Source: Anthopleura xanthogrammica
Taxonomy: Eukaryota > Cnidaria > Anthozoa > Actiniaria > Actiniidae
NCBI GenBank assembly: GCA_964019055.1
Contig: OZ025220.1
Location: 1,194,334 to 1,258,333 of the forward strand
Direction: 5' to 3'
Length of the DNA: 64,000 nt
A program made the translations under genes and the position numbers. Shown here piece by piece: positions 35,446 through 63,845 of the stretch. The notes below the pieces were generated by a model. It ran no database searches. It was not told the origin of the DNA and saw only the letters and a list, made by a program, of their open reading frames with translations. Position 1 is the first letter of the stretch. Each line of letters opens with the position of its first letter.

Positions 35446-35739
35446 TTTCTGTGGACTCTGCCATTGCTCAAATCCTTTTTTTCCATACAAGCACGCAATG
35501 GTTTCCCAGTAAACAATTTACTTTCGATTAGACAAGATAGTGATTATATATCTCGCGTTTATTGCTTATCAGCGCTATTTAATTCATTATTCCAGCTTAG
35601 TCTTTATAAATTGTTCTTCATCCATCATGTAATCTTAATACTGTCTGACATATTGTCATCCTTTCTTCATCAGTTGCCTCAAATTGCCTCACTTGGCCAG
35701 AGAACCGTGTTAACTTATAATAAAAGGAATTGAAAATAA

Positions 35740-52424
<16,685 letters not shown>

Positions 52425-53339
52425 GTTTCACGGACTGGGTATAAGAAATAAAAACATCCCTTCGAGGCTTCGATACTATGACGTCACCAGGACATACTCC
52501 TAGATATGGACCGCTGGAGTTTTTTTTCCTCTTTCTGGGTATTTATGATGTAGAAATTGAAAAAAATTGGGACTAAAATAAACTCAATCTGTCAAAATGG
52601 AAAAATTGAAACTGTTTTGAAACGTCGAAAAAAACCTATATTTCGCTATTAAATTATTTTTTATCCGTGTCTATTAAAATAGACTATTTTTTTTTTTTGC
52701 AAAAACATGTCCTGTATAAGCATTTTTGGGGGTTTTAAGATTCTCTTAATGATTTTAAACGAAGTGAATCTAGTTAGATTCGACTTCCGGTAAAAATTCT
52801 TTAGGATTCTTTTCGATTGTTTTTAATCTATGTCTATTGAGATAGGTTTTCTTTCGTTTTCATTTTGAAGTTTTAAGAATATTTCAGTGATTTTTGTCAA
52901 AGTAATCCGATTTAATTCAACTTCCGGCCAGAAATTTTTGGGGGATTTTTTTAAAAACGTCAACAAAAATTTAAAATTTTCCTTTCAACTGTTCTTAAAA
53001 TATGTCTTGTATTTAGTTGAATTGTTTGTTCATTATATTAAGTTCATTTCGGAGTTTTTCTTAAATTAAAATGATATTTTTTTGATATTTTAAAATTTCT
53101 TTAAAATTTAACTTCCGGTAAGGATTCCCCCTTCTTGTGATTTTACTTCCGTTTCCGGTCTAATGAAACAAAACCAGGCTTGGTTGCCTTTTTGCTTTCA
53201 TGGCACAAAATGGCGGGTGAAAAAACACGAGAACTGCTCTCACTTAACTTGAATATTCTTGTTCTTTCACTATGAATCCTACCACAGGAAGCTGAGGGAA
53301 GCTTTCTAAGACTTTAATGATTGTCTGGACGGGTTGGTT
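52425..53339. promoter_or_regulatory. Divergent promoter region between the RUN gene and PCSK7
   Basis: The 915-bp spacer separates two start codons on opposite strands. About 52600-53130 consists of diverged tandem units, most ending in CGACTTCCGG or AACTTCCGG. ETS-like CTTCCGG or TTTCCGG sites occur near 52786, 52919, 53110 and 53150, and a CRE lies at 52479-52486. No TATA box is obvious. Promoter role is inferred. Confidence 0.55.
52479..52486. promoter_or_regulatory. CRE palindrome (TGACGTCA) upstream of the RUN-domain gene
   Basis: Perfect CREB/ATF consensus 55 bp upstream of the proposed start codon at 52424, within the divergent spacer shared with PCSK7. Confidence 0.45.
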
Positions 53340-56300
53340 ATGTTGAACAAGCTACAAAAATGGCGGATTTTCACGCATTTTGTAGCCGTGGTTTTGGTAT
53401 TTGGTTTTGTGGAATCTCAATTTGAAGAAAATTTTATTGCCTCTTCTTTTGTACCGATTTATAATGATTCATCTTCGATGGCTTCGTCTTCTTGGGCTGT
53501 TAGAATACCATTATATTCACATATGGACGAGGAAGGATTGCATTCATTAGCAGATAAAATAGCACATGAAGCCGGTATTGATAACATGGGTCAAATTGGT
53601 GGACTCAAAGGACACTATTTATTTTACCACAAATCCTTTAACAACCACAACAAACAACCCAGTTCAGAGACTACTAGAATACGCTACAGTGTTACAGAAT
53701 TACTAGGGAATCATCCTCACATTGAATGGTTTAAACAAGAAGTAGTTAGAAAGCGTTATAAACGTGGATTGCAGTTTCAAGATCAGTACTTCCCAAGCCA
53801 GTGGCATTTGGTATGATTTGAATTATTAATGCTTGGACCTTTTGTCCTTTACATTGTATCGTTTACTTCTCTGAGTCATCTTTCCTTGATAATTCTTTTT
53901 ATATGTGTTTAGTGATTCAATATGCTACACCAAATCATGATTAATTGTTCTATTTTTAGATAATTTGGTAACAAATTTTATCCATTACCCCCCCCCCCCC
54001 CCCCTCTCTCTCTCTCAACATATACAGCGTTATCTAGCTAGTTAGCTTTCAAGCAAACCTCACACTGATCACATGAGAGCTCATTGGAGCTTAAATTCAT
54101 GAATTTTAAGCCCAGTTCAGACATCAAACTTTTGCCCCATCAAATGTAATTGCCTTGGAGGCCAGAGGCTATGAAAACGCTAAAAACTACCATATAATGC
54201 ACTCAACAGTGGCTTCCCCATGGGGGGGGGGGGGGGGGGCAGAAAAACCATATTTCAGTGTGTGTCTCACAGCTCTTGTTATATCTATCCCATTCTCTTG
54301 CAATTAATTTATACAATATTTTTTTGTGTGTGAATAAATTTTGAAATTGAACTTGAACTTGAGGTACAGAGTTTGTATGTTTCTGAAAATAGCCGTAATT
54401 GTAGTATTTTGAATCCATGGTATGTACCTGACTCAAATATGACTCATTTGCTTGCAGGACAATCTGCGGTATGTTGGCCATGATATTAATGTCACAGGTG
54501 TGTGGGAAAATAACATTACTGGACAAGGGGTAGTCGTATCTGTTATTGACGATGGTAAGTACCTCATATCAAAATGAAAAATGAATTAAGTGAAAGGATA
54601 TTATATATCTATAGGGAAAATTGATAGAAAGATATATACATTACTGCCCAGCTTTTTTTACTATGTTTAAACTCTGACACACATATTGATGTGAAGCTAG
54701 CCAGTTTTATCAAATAAGGTGTGTGAAAGATCATTTGGCAGCAAAAAGCCAGTGCATAGAAGTATGCAAATATATCAAATGTGGTCATACTTTTGCACGT
54801 CACGCTGTTAAGTCTCTCATCCAGAAATATATACTTATGACAATAATAAAAAATGGTGGTAGATCAACCTATATAGTTAATTGTACTACATCACTAGCTA
54901 GATGGGGTCCCACATCAAAACAATCTATTGTTTTAAGACAAAGGATCATGGTCGCCAGAGGGGGCAAAATAGCAGCAACACAAATTAAATCACAAAATTT
55001 GGTTTATGATATAGTGGGAAGTGAGAGCAGCTAAATATTACACTAGATATCCCGAATGAAAGAAGATTTAGCCTAAATTTCTAATATTCTTGTCCAGGTA
55101 AACAAGCTGTGACGTCATAGTGAAATAGGGCAAATTATGATGTGGCATGCAATACATTTCGGTATAATATTATTGCATGATTAAATGTATAAGATTCTGA
55201 CTTAAATGTCGTAATTTAAGCAAAGTTTAAAGTATAAGAGATCATTGTTTTAATGATCAATACTAAAATCAGTACATAAACCTCTGAAAATTATAGATTA
55301 AAATTATAATAAAATTGAAATAAAATGTTTGATGTGAATATTAACAGGTGTTGAATGGACAAATCCTGATATTCTGGACAACTATGTAAGTTATTAATCT
55401 AGATCTCCTGAGTAAAAAATAAACTTTGTATGCATTAAAATATTATGTTACAGTGAGGACACTCGAACCGGGAACACTTTGAGGTTTTTTCTTGCTTTTT
55501 TTCTCCTTTATCCCTTGTGTGAATCAATTGGAAATATTATTTTGAACAATAAGATTATTTGAGTTCAGTGCTTCATTTTCAGAAGGTAAAAAAAAAATTT
55601 AAAAATGTGTTTATAGTTTGAGTGTCCTCACTGTAATTCATTGAATATTACAAGTCAGAGAAGTATAAAGCAGAAAATGAATTGAAAGACTTAAAAAATA
55701 TAATATTCCTCGATCAATATATGATATATATTAGTAAGTTAATTTAAAATAAGGCATATATTTTTAACCTTTAAAAATTGATATCTAAAAACTTAACTAT
55801 AAATAGGTTAAAGTATATTCAAAGCTCCATGATAATAAAATTAAAATCAAACTTGACTTATGAGAGAGAGTAACACTTAAGGTATTTTCTTTGGGTGTTT
55901 GTTGAATTGCAAAGTTCAGATTGAAACTCAATAAATGAAATATTGACATTAAATATATTTTCAAGAAAATTAAATTATTTAGAATAACAATAAAAAATTA
56001 CGCAAATTTGGTGCACCGAAAGTTTTGAAGTGAACATGACTTCATTATCAAGTAAATTAATGTCAGTAATGTTTTTTTGTTGTGTATATCGCACACAGTC
56101 ATCTGAAGGCAGTTGGGATATTAATTCAAACGACCCTGATCCGATGCCGAGAGCTGATGATGCGGGTCTAAACCACCATGGTACAAGGTAGGGAACTTAT
56201 GTTGCTATTTCAGTTTGTTATGGCTCAACATAGCCTGCGTCACATCTGGAATTTTCTTCGTAAAATATTTACGAAGAAAGTTCCAGATTTGACGCAGGCT

Positions 56301-59300
56301 AGGTTCAACAGGCCCGTGGTCCAGTTTTAAAAAAGTGGTCCAATTTTCTTGGGTAATAAATATTTTTTTCAAGGGCAAAAATATGTTTCTGATAGTAAAG
56401 AGTGGTCCAGTTATAACCACACCAACCGTACTAGTGGCTATGGCCCTGTTAAAGGAGAACATCCATGATATAAGATGCAATTTGTCAAAAATAAACTTCT
56501 AAATGCCAATTGGAATGCAGTGGAGGAAGAGCCACTCGGTAGATTCCACTGTTAATTCTCATTTATTTATATATTCATTTTATTTATCATTTTATTTGAA
56601 TGTGAGATATGTTTCATGTTTACATGTACTGTATATACAGATGTGCAGGAGAGATAGCAGCTGTGCCGAATACATATTGCGCAGTGGGTGTGGCCTATGG
56701 TGCTAAAGTCTCAGGTATGGTAATTAAAGCTGACATGATTGTTAATGAACATTAATAACAGATTTCGCTTCTGCACCCCAGAGGGGCACTCCCATATATA
56801 GAAGGGCAGGGATGCTCGCCAACATTTTTGAAAATGACCCCTAAAAGGTACAAAAATTCTCTTTCTCGTAACAATCACAAGTTTCACCTCTAAATGGTAC
56901 CAAATGATGCTATTTTTAAGGTATTTTAAATAGTTTTTCATTTGAACGCCCTAAATGGAAGCAAATAACAAAAATTAAAATTAATGAAAACGTTTTTAAA
57001 AAATATGATGAGCATCCCTGCCCCTTTCACATCAATCCCCCCACCAGGTTCTGCACAATCTCTCTGTTGATGATCTAATACTTGATTCACAAGACATAAG
57101 ACATTGATGAGGGTTCTTCATTATGGCTGTTTGTTTGTTATGCACATTTGGTCATACTGTATCTCAAATGTTAAAATGCGCAGTATACCGGTAGGTATTA
57201 AACATTATTATTATGTTTGTTGCAGGTGTTCGCATTCTTGATGGACCAATGACAGATAGTCTGGAAGCCATGGCATTCAATACTAAACTACACATCAATG
57301 ACATCTACAGCTGCAGGTAATCATGATATGATATGAGTGTTATACCTCAGACGATAAGGCTTTTACTCACTTACTCATTTTCTTTGCTTCCTTGCTTCTT
57401 TGTTTCCTTGCTTCTTTGCTTCCTTGCTTCCTTGCTTCCTTGCTTCCTTGCTTCCTTGCTTCCTTGCTTCCTTGCTTCCTTGCTTCCTTGCTTCCTTGCT
57501 TCCTTGCTTCCTTGCTTCCTTGCTTCCTTGCTTCCTTGCTTCCTTGCTTCCTTGCTTCCTTGCTTCCTTGCTTCCTTGCTTCCTTGCTTCCTTGCTTCCT
57601 TGCTTCCTTGCTTCATTCCTTGCTTAACCAACATGGTGGCCATATATCTGGTGCACTTATCTAACTCTTTGATCTCTTGATAGTTCTAGTTTTTATACTA
57701 AGATTTTAAATCAATGAATGATGTGCATTCTTGTGTGTCATATAGTTGGGGTCCTGATGATAATGGCAAAACAGTGGATGGTCCACATCAACTTGCCCAG
57801 GTAAGGCTTAATAAACAAAGTGTGGAACAGATGGGAAAGCTCCAAAGGTGGGGTAATAATAAATAATCATGTTGATGATGGTGGCGGGGGTGGTGGCAGT
57901 GGCAGTGCCGATGGCGACAGTGGTAGAAACAAGAAAGTTTAAAGGATTTGTAACTTGTGGGTTTTGTAACATGTTCTGGGAGCTTGTTCGATAACAATTT
58001 ATGAAGTGAGGAATCGAAGGAGAAACAACATTTCGTGAAATTTATCTTTGCCTTTGGAAGAACTTTTTTTTTTTTGTTGTCTATTCTCCTGATGTAACTG
58101 GGTGTAAGTTTTGCAACCAAGAATGCCATACATGCTGGGGCTGATCTATTGTGGGTTTTTAGTCATCTAATTATCTTATTACATGAAATTTTCACGACAC
58201 TTTAATTTGATTTTGAAAAAAAATTGCAAAATTAAAGTATCGCGAAAATATTATAACGCGAAAATTAAGATACCCTCCATTTTTGAGGAAATAAATAATT
58301 TAATGACCATTTAAAAGCATGGATAAAAGACGTTGTTACTGAGAACCAAGTACTAGCGCCTATTGATCCAGAACAACAATGAATGATTGGAACAAGTATT
58401 CAATATACTAAAGTAAAAACCAAGGAACTAATGCGAACGTTTTTAATGTTACTTAGTAAAGAAAGTTTTCTAAAGGACATTCTGCGTATTTGGAAACGAA
58501 TCTTGAATGATTTTAAGGTGCTTTTATTTTTTCCTATAGGCTGCTCTCGCTCATGGTGTGTTGGCTGGTCGTCATGGTTATGGCAGTATATTTATTGTTG
58601 CTTCTGGTAATGGAGGTCATTTTAAAGATAACTGTAACTTTGATGGATATGCTAACTCTATCTATACAGTAACAATAGGTGAGTATAGTACATGAATATG
58701 GAATATGCATACCAAGGGTTCGTGCTGCCCCTTGAAACCCTTAAAAAGCCCTGGAATTTAAAACCCATTTTGTTACTGTCGTGGGTTCCCTGTGGAGCCA
58801 TGGGTTCCCTGTGGTCCGTGGCGCATGCGCCGAGTCATTCACTGGCACGACGGCCACTAAGTTTTCACCATTACATTACATTACAGTACTTTATTTTTCA
58901 TTTCTTTCCTTTTAGCAGCGTTTAAAATAGATAGCCCTTTTTTGACCTCATAGACTTTATAGTATTTGTTTATCGTAAATTGTAATGAGTCGGATTCTAC
59001 CTCGAAGTAAATCGTGTTAAAACCGCCGTGGCCAGCTACACATTTTTAAGTGCACTTGAAAAGCCCTTGAAAATAGAAAAGTTGTTGAATACTCCTGGAA
59101 AAGCCTTTGAAAAACCAACTATACCTAGTTTATTACTATCAAATGTAACCTAATTGTTTACGATTCACTTTTTATTTCGATTGTAATTGTTCCAAGAACG
59201 ACAAGGTTGGTAAGCTACTTTCCATCATCTTAGCTGTTTTTATTGATTAAAAAAAAAATTCCCCAAACAAAATTGATGCTTGAAAATCGTCATTTTGAAC

Positions 59301-62300
59301 CTTGAAAAGTCCTTAAAAATTCCTCAGAAAGCCCTTAAATCTTGTTTGGGAGATGTAGCATGAAGCCTGATGCCCTACAAATAGTCAGATTTGTATAAAG
59401 GCCGGCACATACTAGTTGTTAAGACGCTGCCACACGACCCGGAGATAATAGCTGCCGTGGGTAACACGGTGCGACAACGACACTTTCACTCACTTCTCGC
59501 TGCAACAGGCCGCATTCATGAATTCAAACCAGTTCGAATTCATACGATATCTTGCTGGGACAAAATTCTGTCGCAGAACAAGATTTTTCACAGAAATTCC
59601 ACAGTACACACAAGGAGATTTGTAACAGCAACGTATCCCCGTGTCATGTTGCAGTGACTCTTTCTTAGATTTCTAAATTTGCCCCAGACATATTAATTTC
59701 TTAATATTCTTTTTTTGTGCAGGTGCTGTTGATGAAGTTGGTGATATGCCTTATTATGCTGAACACTGTGCTGCTATGCTTGCCGTCACTTACAGTAGTG
59801 GGCAGGGAATGCAAAGAAATATTGTGAGTGTCCCCATAATTACTACCAAAACAGGTAGAGTGACAATCGGGCTCGAGAAAAACCAGTTGTGACTAGCATT
59901 AAAGATAGACAATTTTGATAACATTCCTGAGCCCTGAGCGGTGAATTAGCTTTGAACATGCCATCCAAGTAGAAGTAATGGCCAAATTCCACCATGAACT
60001 TCAAAGCTAACTAGCCGCTCAGGGCTCAGGAATGTTATCAAAAGTGTCTATCTTTAATGCTAGTCATAACTGGTTTTTCTCAAGCCTGATTGTCACTCTA
60101 CCTGTTTTGGTAGTAAACAAATCAACCTTAAAGAAATAAGTTTATACACTCACATATGCAGGGAGCCCAGTCTCAGATGGAAATCCAACCCACAACCCTG
60201 CATATGTGTGTATCAACTTCTTTCTTACCAATACTACGGATCCCACCGAACTGTGGCATCACATCAAAAATTCACGTCGCTACCACGCCCACATTTGTCT
60301 GCTGACACGCCCATATTTTCTTCATATGTTTGTATCAACTTTCAAAATCAACCCTAATTCAAACTGGTTAGAGCTGTGCTCCGGGGTCATACGTGGTAAG
60401 TATAGCAGCTGCCAGAGGCGCCTTCTCATGCTTTCAGTTCGACCCCGTTGAGCTGTGTCACTGATGTACTTTCGGTGGTGATTAGCGATAACCAGTTCCA
60501 TTATCAACTGCATCAATCATACTCTTACAATCATGTAAACATCGTTCTTCACCAGGTCACTACTGACTGGAGGTTAGGGACAGGTACTGGGTGTACAGAC
60601 AAGCATACGGGTACATCTGCAGCAGCACCCCTTGCAGCTGGCATGATTGCACTGATGATGCAGGCCAGGTATGAAGTAGCTTGCATTTTAGCTAAGTTCA
60701 TTGACCTACAATAAATCAAGGTTACTGTATTGTATTGAACTGTACTTTACTGTGCTGTGTTGTGCTGTGCTGTGCTGTGCTGTGCTGTGCTGTGCTGTGC
60801 TGTGCTGTGCTGTGCTGTGCTGTGCTGTGCTGTGCTGTGCTGTGCTGTGCTGTGCTGTGCTGTGCTGTGCTGTGCTGTGCTGTGCTGTGCTGTGCTGTGC
60901 TGTGCTGTGCTGTGCTGTGCTGTGCTGTGCTGTGCTGTGCTGTGCTGTGCTGTGCTGTGCTGTGCTGTGCTGTGCTGTGCTGTGCTGTGCTGTGCTGTGC
61001 TGTCAGTGCTGTACTGTGCCGTGCTGTACTTTGCTGCCATTGCTGTGCTGTGCTGTGCTGTGCGCCAGGTATGATAGTACTGATGATGCACTTCTTCATT
61101 CCTTGTATCCAGGCCGTGCTTAACATGGAGGGATGTACAACATGTCATTGCCATATCAGCCTTCAAGGTTAGTGACTTCTCGCCATGGTACTTCTATTAT
61201 CCTTTAAATTATTTGATATCCTGAAACAACCCCATATGCTAATCTAAGTCAGGGTTAGGACAAACTCTACTCACACGTGATGCCGAGTCCAAGATTCTAA
61301 CCCGATACCCTATCCATGAGGACTTAACTATTCCTTACCCTCCCCACCCTCACTAACAATATATCTTCCCCCAGCATTCAGTAGATGACGATGATTACCA
61401 TAGCAACAATGCTGGCTACCATCACAGTCACAAGTATGGATTTGGCGTGTTGGATTCCTGGAGACTGGTAACCACTGCACAGGTAAGTCACGTGACAGTC
61501 AATATGTCTGTGATTGGTCAACAACAATAATAAGTTACCTGAAAGGCGCGATTACCCGGAGCAACGTTGCATTGTAACGTTGCATTATTGCACGTTGCTG
61601 CATTATAACGTTGCAGTGTAGCGCCTCACCTCGGCAACCTGCAACGCTACATTTTCAAGCCTGCATTGAGAGACAAGTTGCTAAGAAAAATACACAGTTT
61701 AACAGGTCCTTCACAAATGTCCCGTTCGTCAAGTGATTCTCACTCTAATCTATTCTGTGTTTTAGATGTGGAAAAGCGTTCCTTGGATGACGTCATGGTC
61801 ATCACCTGTCATTCATGTTAACAGAGCCATCCCGTCAACCAATAAGATGACAGAGAGTTATCAAGGTAACCAATAGAGTGTCACTATTAAGATGTGTCTC
61901 TATCTAAAAGAATCTAGTAAGCTTTGGCTGGTGTATCACAGCGTGCAGGGGCGTAGCGAGGACCTAGGTTCTGGGGGGGCACCTCCGCCAAAAATCGCCG
62001 AAGCAAAAAAAACGCGACATTTGCGACGAAATAGGGAATAAAACTTTCTCTACAAAAAGTGGGGGGGGGGGGGGGGGGGCACCCAGTACATAAAAAGGCC
62101 AAACCAATATTAAAAGTCCAAAAAAATAGGAAAACAAACAAACAATTACCTAATTACCAAAACTTTTGGGGGGCCACATGCCCCCCTCCCTACGCTACTG
62201 TCAGCGTGGGACACTCACAACAGAGCTAAGCTCCAATTACTGTGAAGCCCAAAGATCGAATTGCAATTTGGAAGTTGATTTTTGTGGAGGGAGGAAAACC

Positions 62301-63845
62301 GGGGAACCAAAAAATGTATTGTATTCCACTTGGACATGAGTTTATAACCGTTTTAATACTTTATACTGCAACACATGTTTTTTTGTTCGTTTTACAGTAA
62401 CTAAGGAACAAGTGTCTGAAGTCGTGACCCTAGAGCACGTGACTGTAACAGTAAGTACCGCTGCATGCCAGACATGAATTAACCTTGGTTTGAATAATTG
62501 ACTTCCGCTTGATTTACTTAGCTTGATTTACTTCCGCTTGATTTACTTCCGGTTGATTTACTTCCGGTTGTTTAGTTGTCTTATTTCCGGTGGTTTGACT
62601 TAATGGTATCAATTGTCGTTGACATAAGTTCATGTTCTTGGAGCTTTCAAGGCCATTTCGCAGCCATATCGTTCGGTTAGGGCCCTCGATAGCCTGTCGG
62701 TCGGGGCTCGGGTCATGCTTGGGGGGCTCCCAGGGGCTTGCGAGTTCTCGTTCTCATTCTCATGGCAACCGGCAAGTTCGCTGCAGATTTGCCAGGGATT
62801 TGCCCCCCCCCCCCCCCCCCCCCATCCCTCGCCGGTTTATTGTGGGTCCCTCCCTCTCCACTGGTCTTAGCATCAGTGTGATAAGTGTGTTCAGGATGGA
62901 GGCGGTTCTACAGTAACCGACCAAGCACCACGCTCAGTCTATTCCTTCCCTCGTAGGTTAATTTACGTCACCGTTACCGTGGTAACCTGATAGTCAAGCT
63001 TGTCTCTCCACATGGTACTCCGTCGATGCTCGCCACTGCCAGAAAACACGACAGGTAGGTTACTATGGAAACTAGAGATATAAACCCCATTTCACTTGAC
63101 GTCAAAGCCGCTCAATCTGGAGGACAAAACAAAAGAATTTCAATCTCCTGAGAATAGCCGATGTGCATGAGCATGAAATTCTAGCACAAACCATGATGAG
63201 AAAGTGAGTTCTTACGTTTTTCTGCCTTCTCTAAAAGTACAACTGACAATTTTTCCTTCAACATTTTCTATGGAAATAAAAGTATTTCAGCAGACCAAAA
63301 TAACAGAGTAATTTTTTTCTGATAGTTCCTTTGATTTCCCTGTTACATTTTTAAAGAACTCACTTTCCCAGTGCTTTGTGAGCTTTGATGCACATTGCCT
63401 ATTGGAACCTGTTGTTTTGTCCTCCAAATTGAGCTGCATTCCAACGTGCTTCAAGGGGACTATCTTAAAGATAACCCGTGGCATAAATTCCTAGGGAAAA
63501 AATTGCCTTTTATCTTATTATGTGATGACAAAATAGTTTATATATCGGACCAGTTTTAACATTTTATTTAATGATCTTTCATCGTTTCCAGGTCTCCCGA
63601 AGGGTTCGTGGATTGGACCTTTTCAACCGTAAGGTGCTGGGGCGAGACCCCTGAAGGAGTCTGGACTCTAATCGTCATTGATAATGGTAAGGATGCGAGA
63701 CTTTTAATCTTCCCTTGAAATATCAACATGTTTAACTTTTCGTATTTCTTGAAGGTAACGATCATGCTCGGGGTTATTTGATTGACTGGAAGATTACTCT
63801 GTATGGGTCGTCGCTGACACCAGCGGACATCAAGCGGAGGAGAAG
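53340..63845 (+). CDS. PCSK7: Proprotein convertase 7-like subtilase, 17 exons, C-terminus beyond the window
   Basis: Exons: 53340-53810, 54458-54554, 55348-55385, 56099-56187, 56641-56714, 57226-57316, 57746-57800, 58540-58678, 59723-59823, 60556-60668, 61113-61167, 61375-61482, 61766-61865, 62398-62450, 62957-63054, 63592-63686 and 63755-63845, all in phase (622 codons so far). The order is: signal peptide; prodomain ending in the RKRYKR site (cleavage after Arg142); subtilisin domain with Asp188 (VVSVIDDG), His229 (LNHHGTRCAGE), oxyanion Asn329 (VASGNGG) and Ser406 ([13 protein letters not shown]); then a P domain with FSTVRCWGE, which points to PC7 over furin. PC7 cleaves precursors after multibasic sites in the trans-Golgi, endosomes and at the cell surface. 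The expected transmembrane tail lies right of the window. Donors and acceptors are canonical. Confidence 0.93.
55450..55636. mobile_element. Inverted-repeat MITE in PCSK7 intron 3
   Basis: Ends TACAGTGAGGACACTCGAAC and AGTTTGAGTGTCCTCACTGTA. Confidence 0.75.
56230..56304. repeat. Hairpin AGCCTGCGTCACATCTGGAA in PCSK7 intron 4
   Basis: About 34-bp arms, nearly perfect, around the centre AAATATTTACG. Confidence 0.85.
56500..56590 (+). mobile_element. SINE terminal fragment containing the 36-bp satellite unit
   Basis: GCCAATTGGAATGCAGTGGA, GGAAGAGCC, GATTCCACTGTTAATTCTCA: the reverse complement of the SINE/satellite junction at 25.6 kb, here as a single copy. Confidence 0.65.
57391..57619. repeat. 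(CTTCCTTG)n octanucleotide array
   Basis: About 28 copies, first few with CTTCTTTG variants, in PCSK7 intron 6. Confidence 0.95.
58700..59360. repeat. CCCTTGAAA-rich dispersed repeat in PCSK7 intron 8
   Basis: Phrases such as CCCTTGAAACCCTTAAAAAG, TTGAAAAGCCCTTGAAAAT and CTTGAAAAGTCCTTAAAAAT recur across the segment. Probably an old, decayed transposon. Confidence 0.4.
59840..60115. mobile_element. Inverted-repeat MITE in PCSK7 intron 9
   Basis: About 110-bp arms: TTACTACCAAAACAGGTAGA, GTGACAATCGGGCT, CATTAAAGATAGACA, TAACATTCCTGAGCCCTGAG, each mirrored at the right. Very little decay, so probably a young insertion. Confidence 0.88.
60748..61010. repeat. (TGTGC)n pentanucleotide array, about 50 copies
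   Basis: The array separates PCSK7 exons 10 and 11. Beyond it, 61060-61092 contains GCCAGGTATGATAGTACTGA, similar to the end of exon 10 plus its donor (GGCCAGGTATGAAGTA), suggesting local duplication. Confidence 0.95.
61205..61325 (-). mobile_element. SINE fragment with a single 57-bp-unit relative
   Basis: TCCTGAAACAACCCCATATG, CTAATCTAAGTCAGGG is the reverse complement of the minisatellite core. It is followed by CAAACTCTACTCACACGTGA, TGCCGAGTCCAAGATTCTAA, a tRNA-SINE-like body. Confidence 0.5.
61915..62230. repeat. Low-complexity segment with G-run and C-rich flank in PCSK7 intron 13
   Basis: Contains a long G-run (62060-62079) and paired motifs GGCGTAGCGAGG / CCTCCCTACGCTAC at about 61949 and 62186, suggesting a decayed inverted-repeat element. 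Confidence 0.5.
62250..62312 (-). mobile_element. SINE fragment in PCSK7 intron 13
   Basis: GAATTGCAATTTGGAAGTTG, TTTTTGTGGAGGGAGGAAAA, CCGGGGAACC: same tail as the 25.6-kb SINE. Confidence 0.6.
62500..62595. repeat. TTGATTTACTTCCGG short tandem repeat
   Basis: Five to six 14-16-bp units with ACTTCCGG or ACTTCCGC cores in PCSK7 intron 14. Confidence 0.8.
63080..63465. mobile_element. ATAGACCCCTT-family MITE in PCSK7 intron 15
   Basis: Left arm CTCAATCTGGAGGACAAAAC, AAAAGAATTTCAATCTCCTG; right arm TTGTTTTGTCCTCCAAATTG, GCTTCAAGGGGACTAT. A foldback of other origin (TTTTCTGCC...) fills the centre. Confidence 0.7.

Noticed and set aside
54723..55034. 103-residue ORF in PCSK7 intron 2
   Set aside because: No recognisable domain, low-quality start context and no splice relation to the gene; probably chance or an old repeat.
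57333..57680. LLPCFLAS or GSKEARKQ repeat proteins
   Set aside because: Artefact of the (CTTCCTTG)n array in PCSK7 intron 6.
60701..61172. LCCAV and AQHST repeat proteins
   Set aside because: Artefact of the (TGTGC)n array in a PCSK7 intron.
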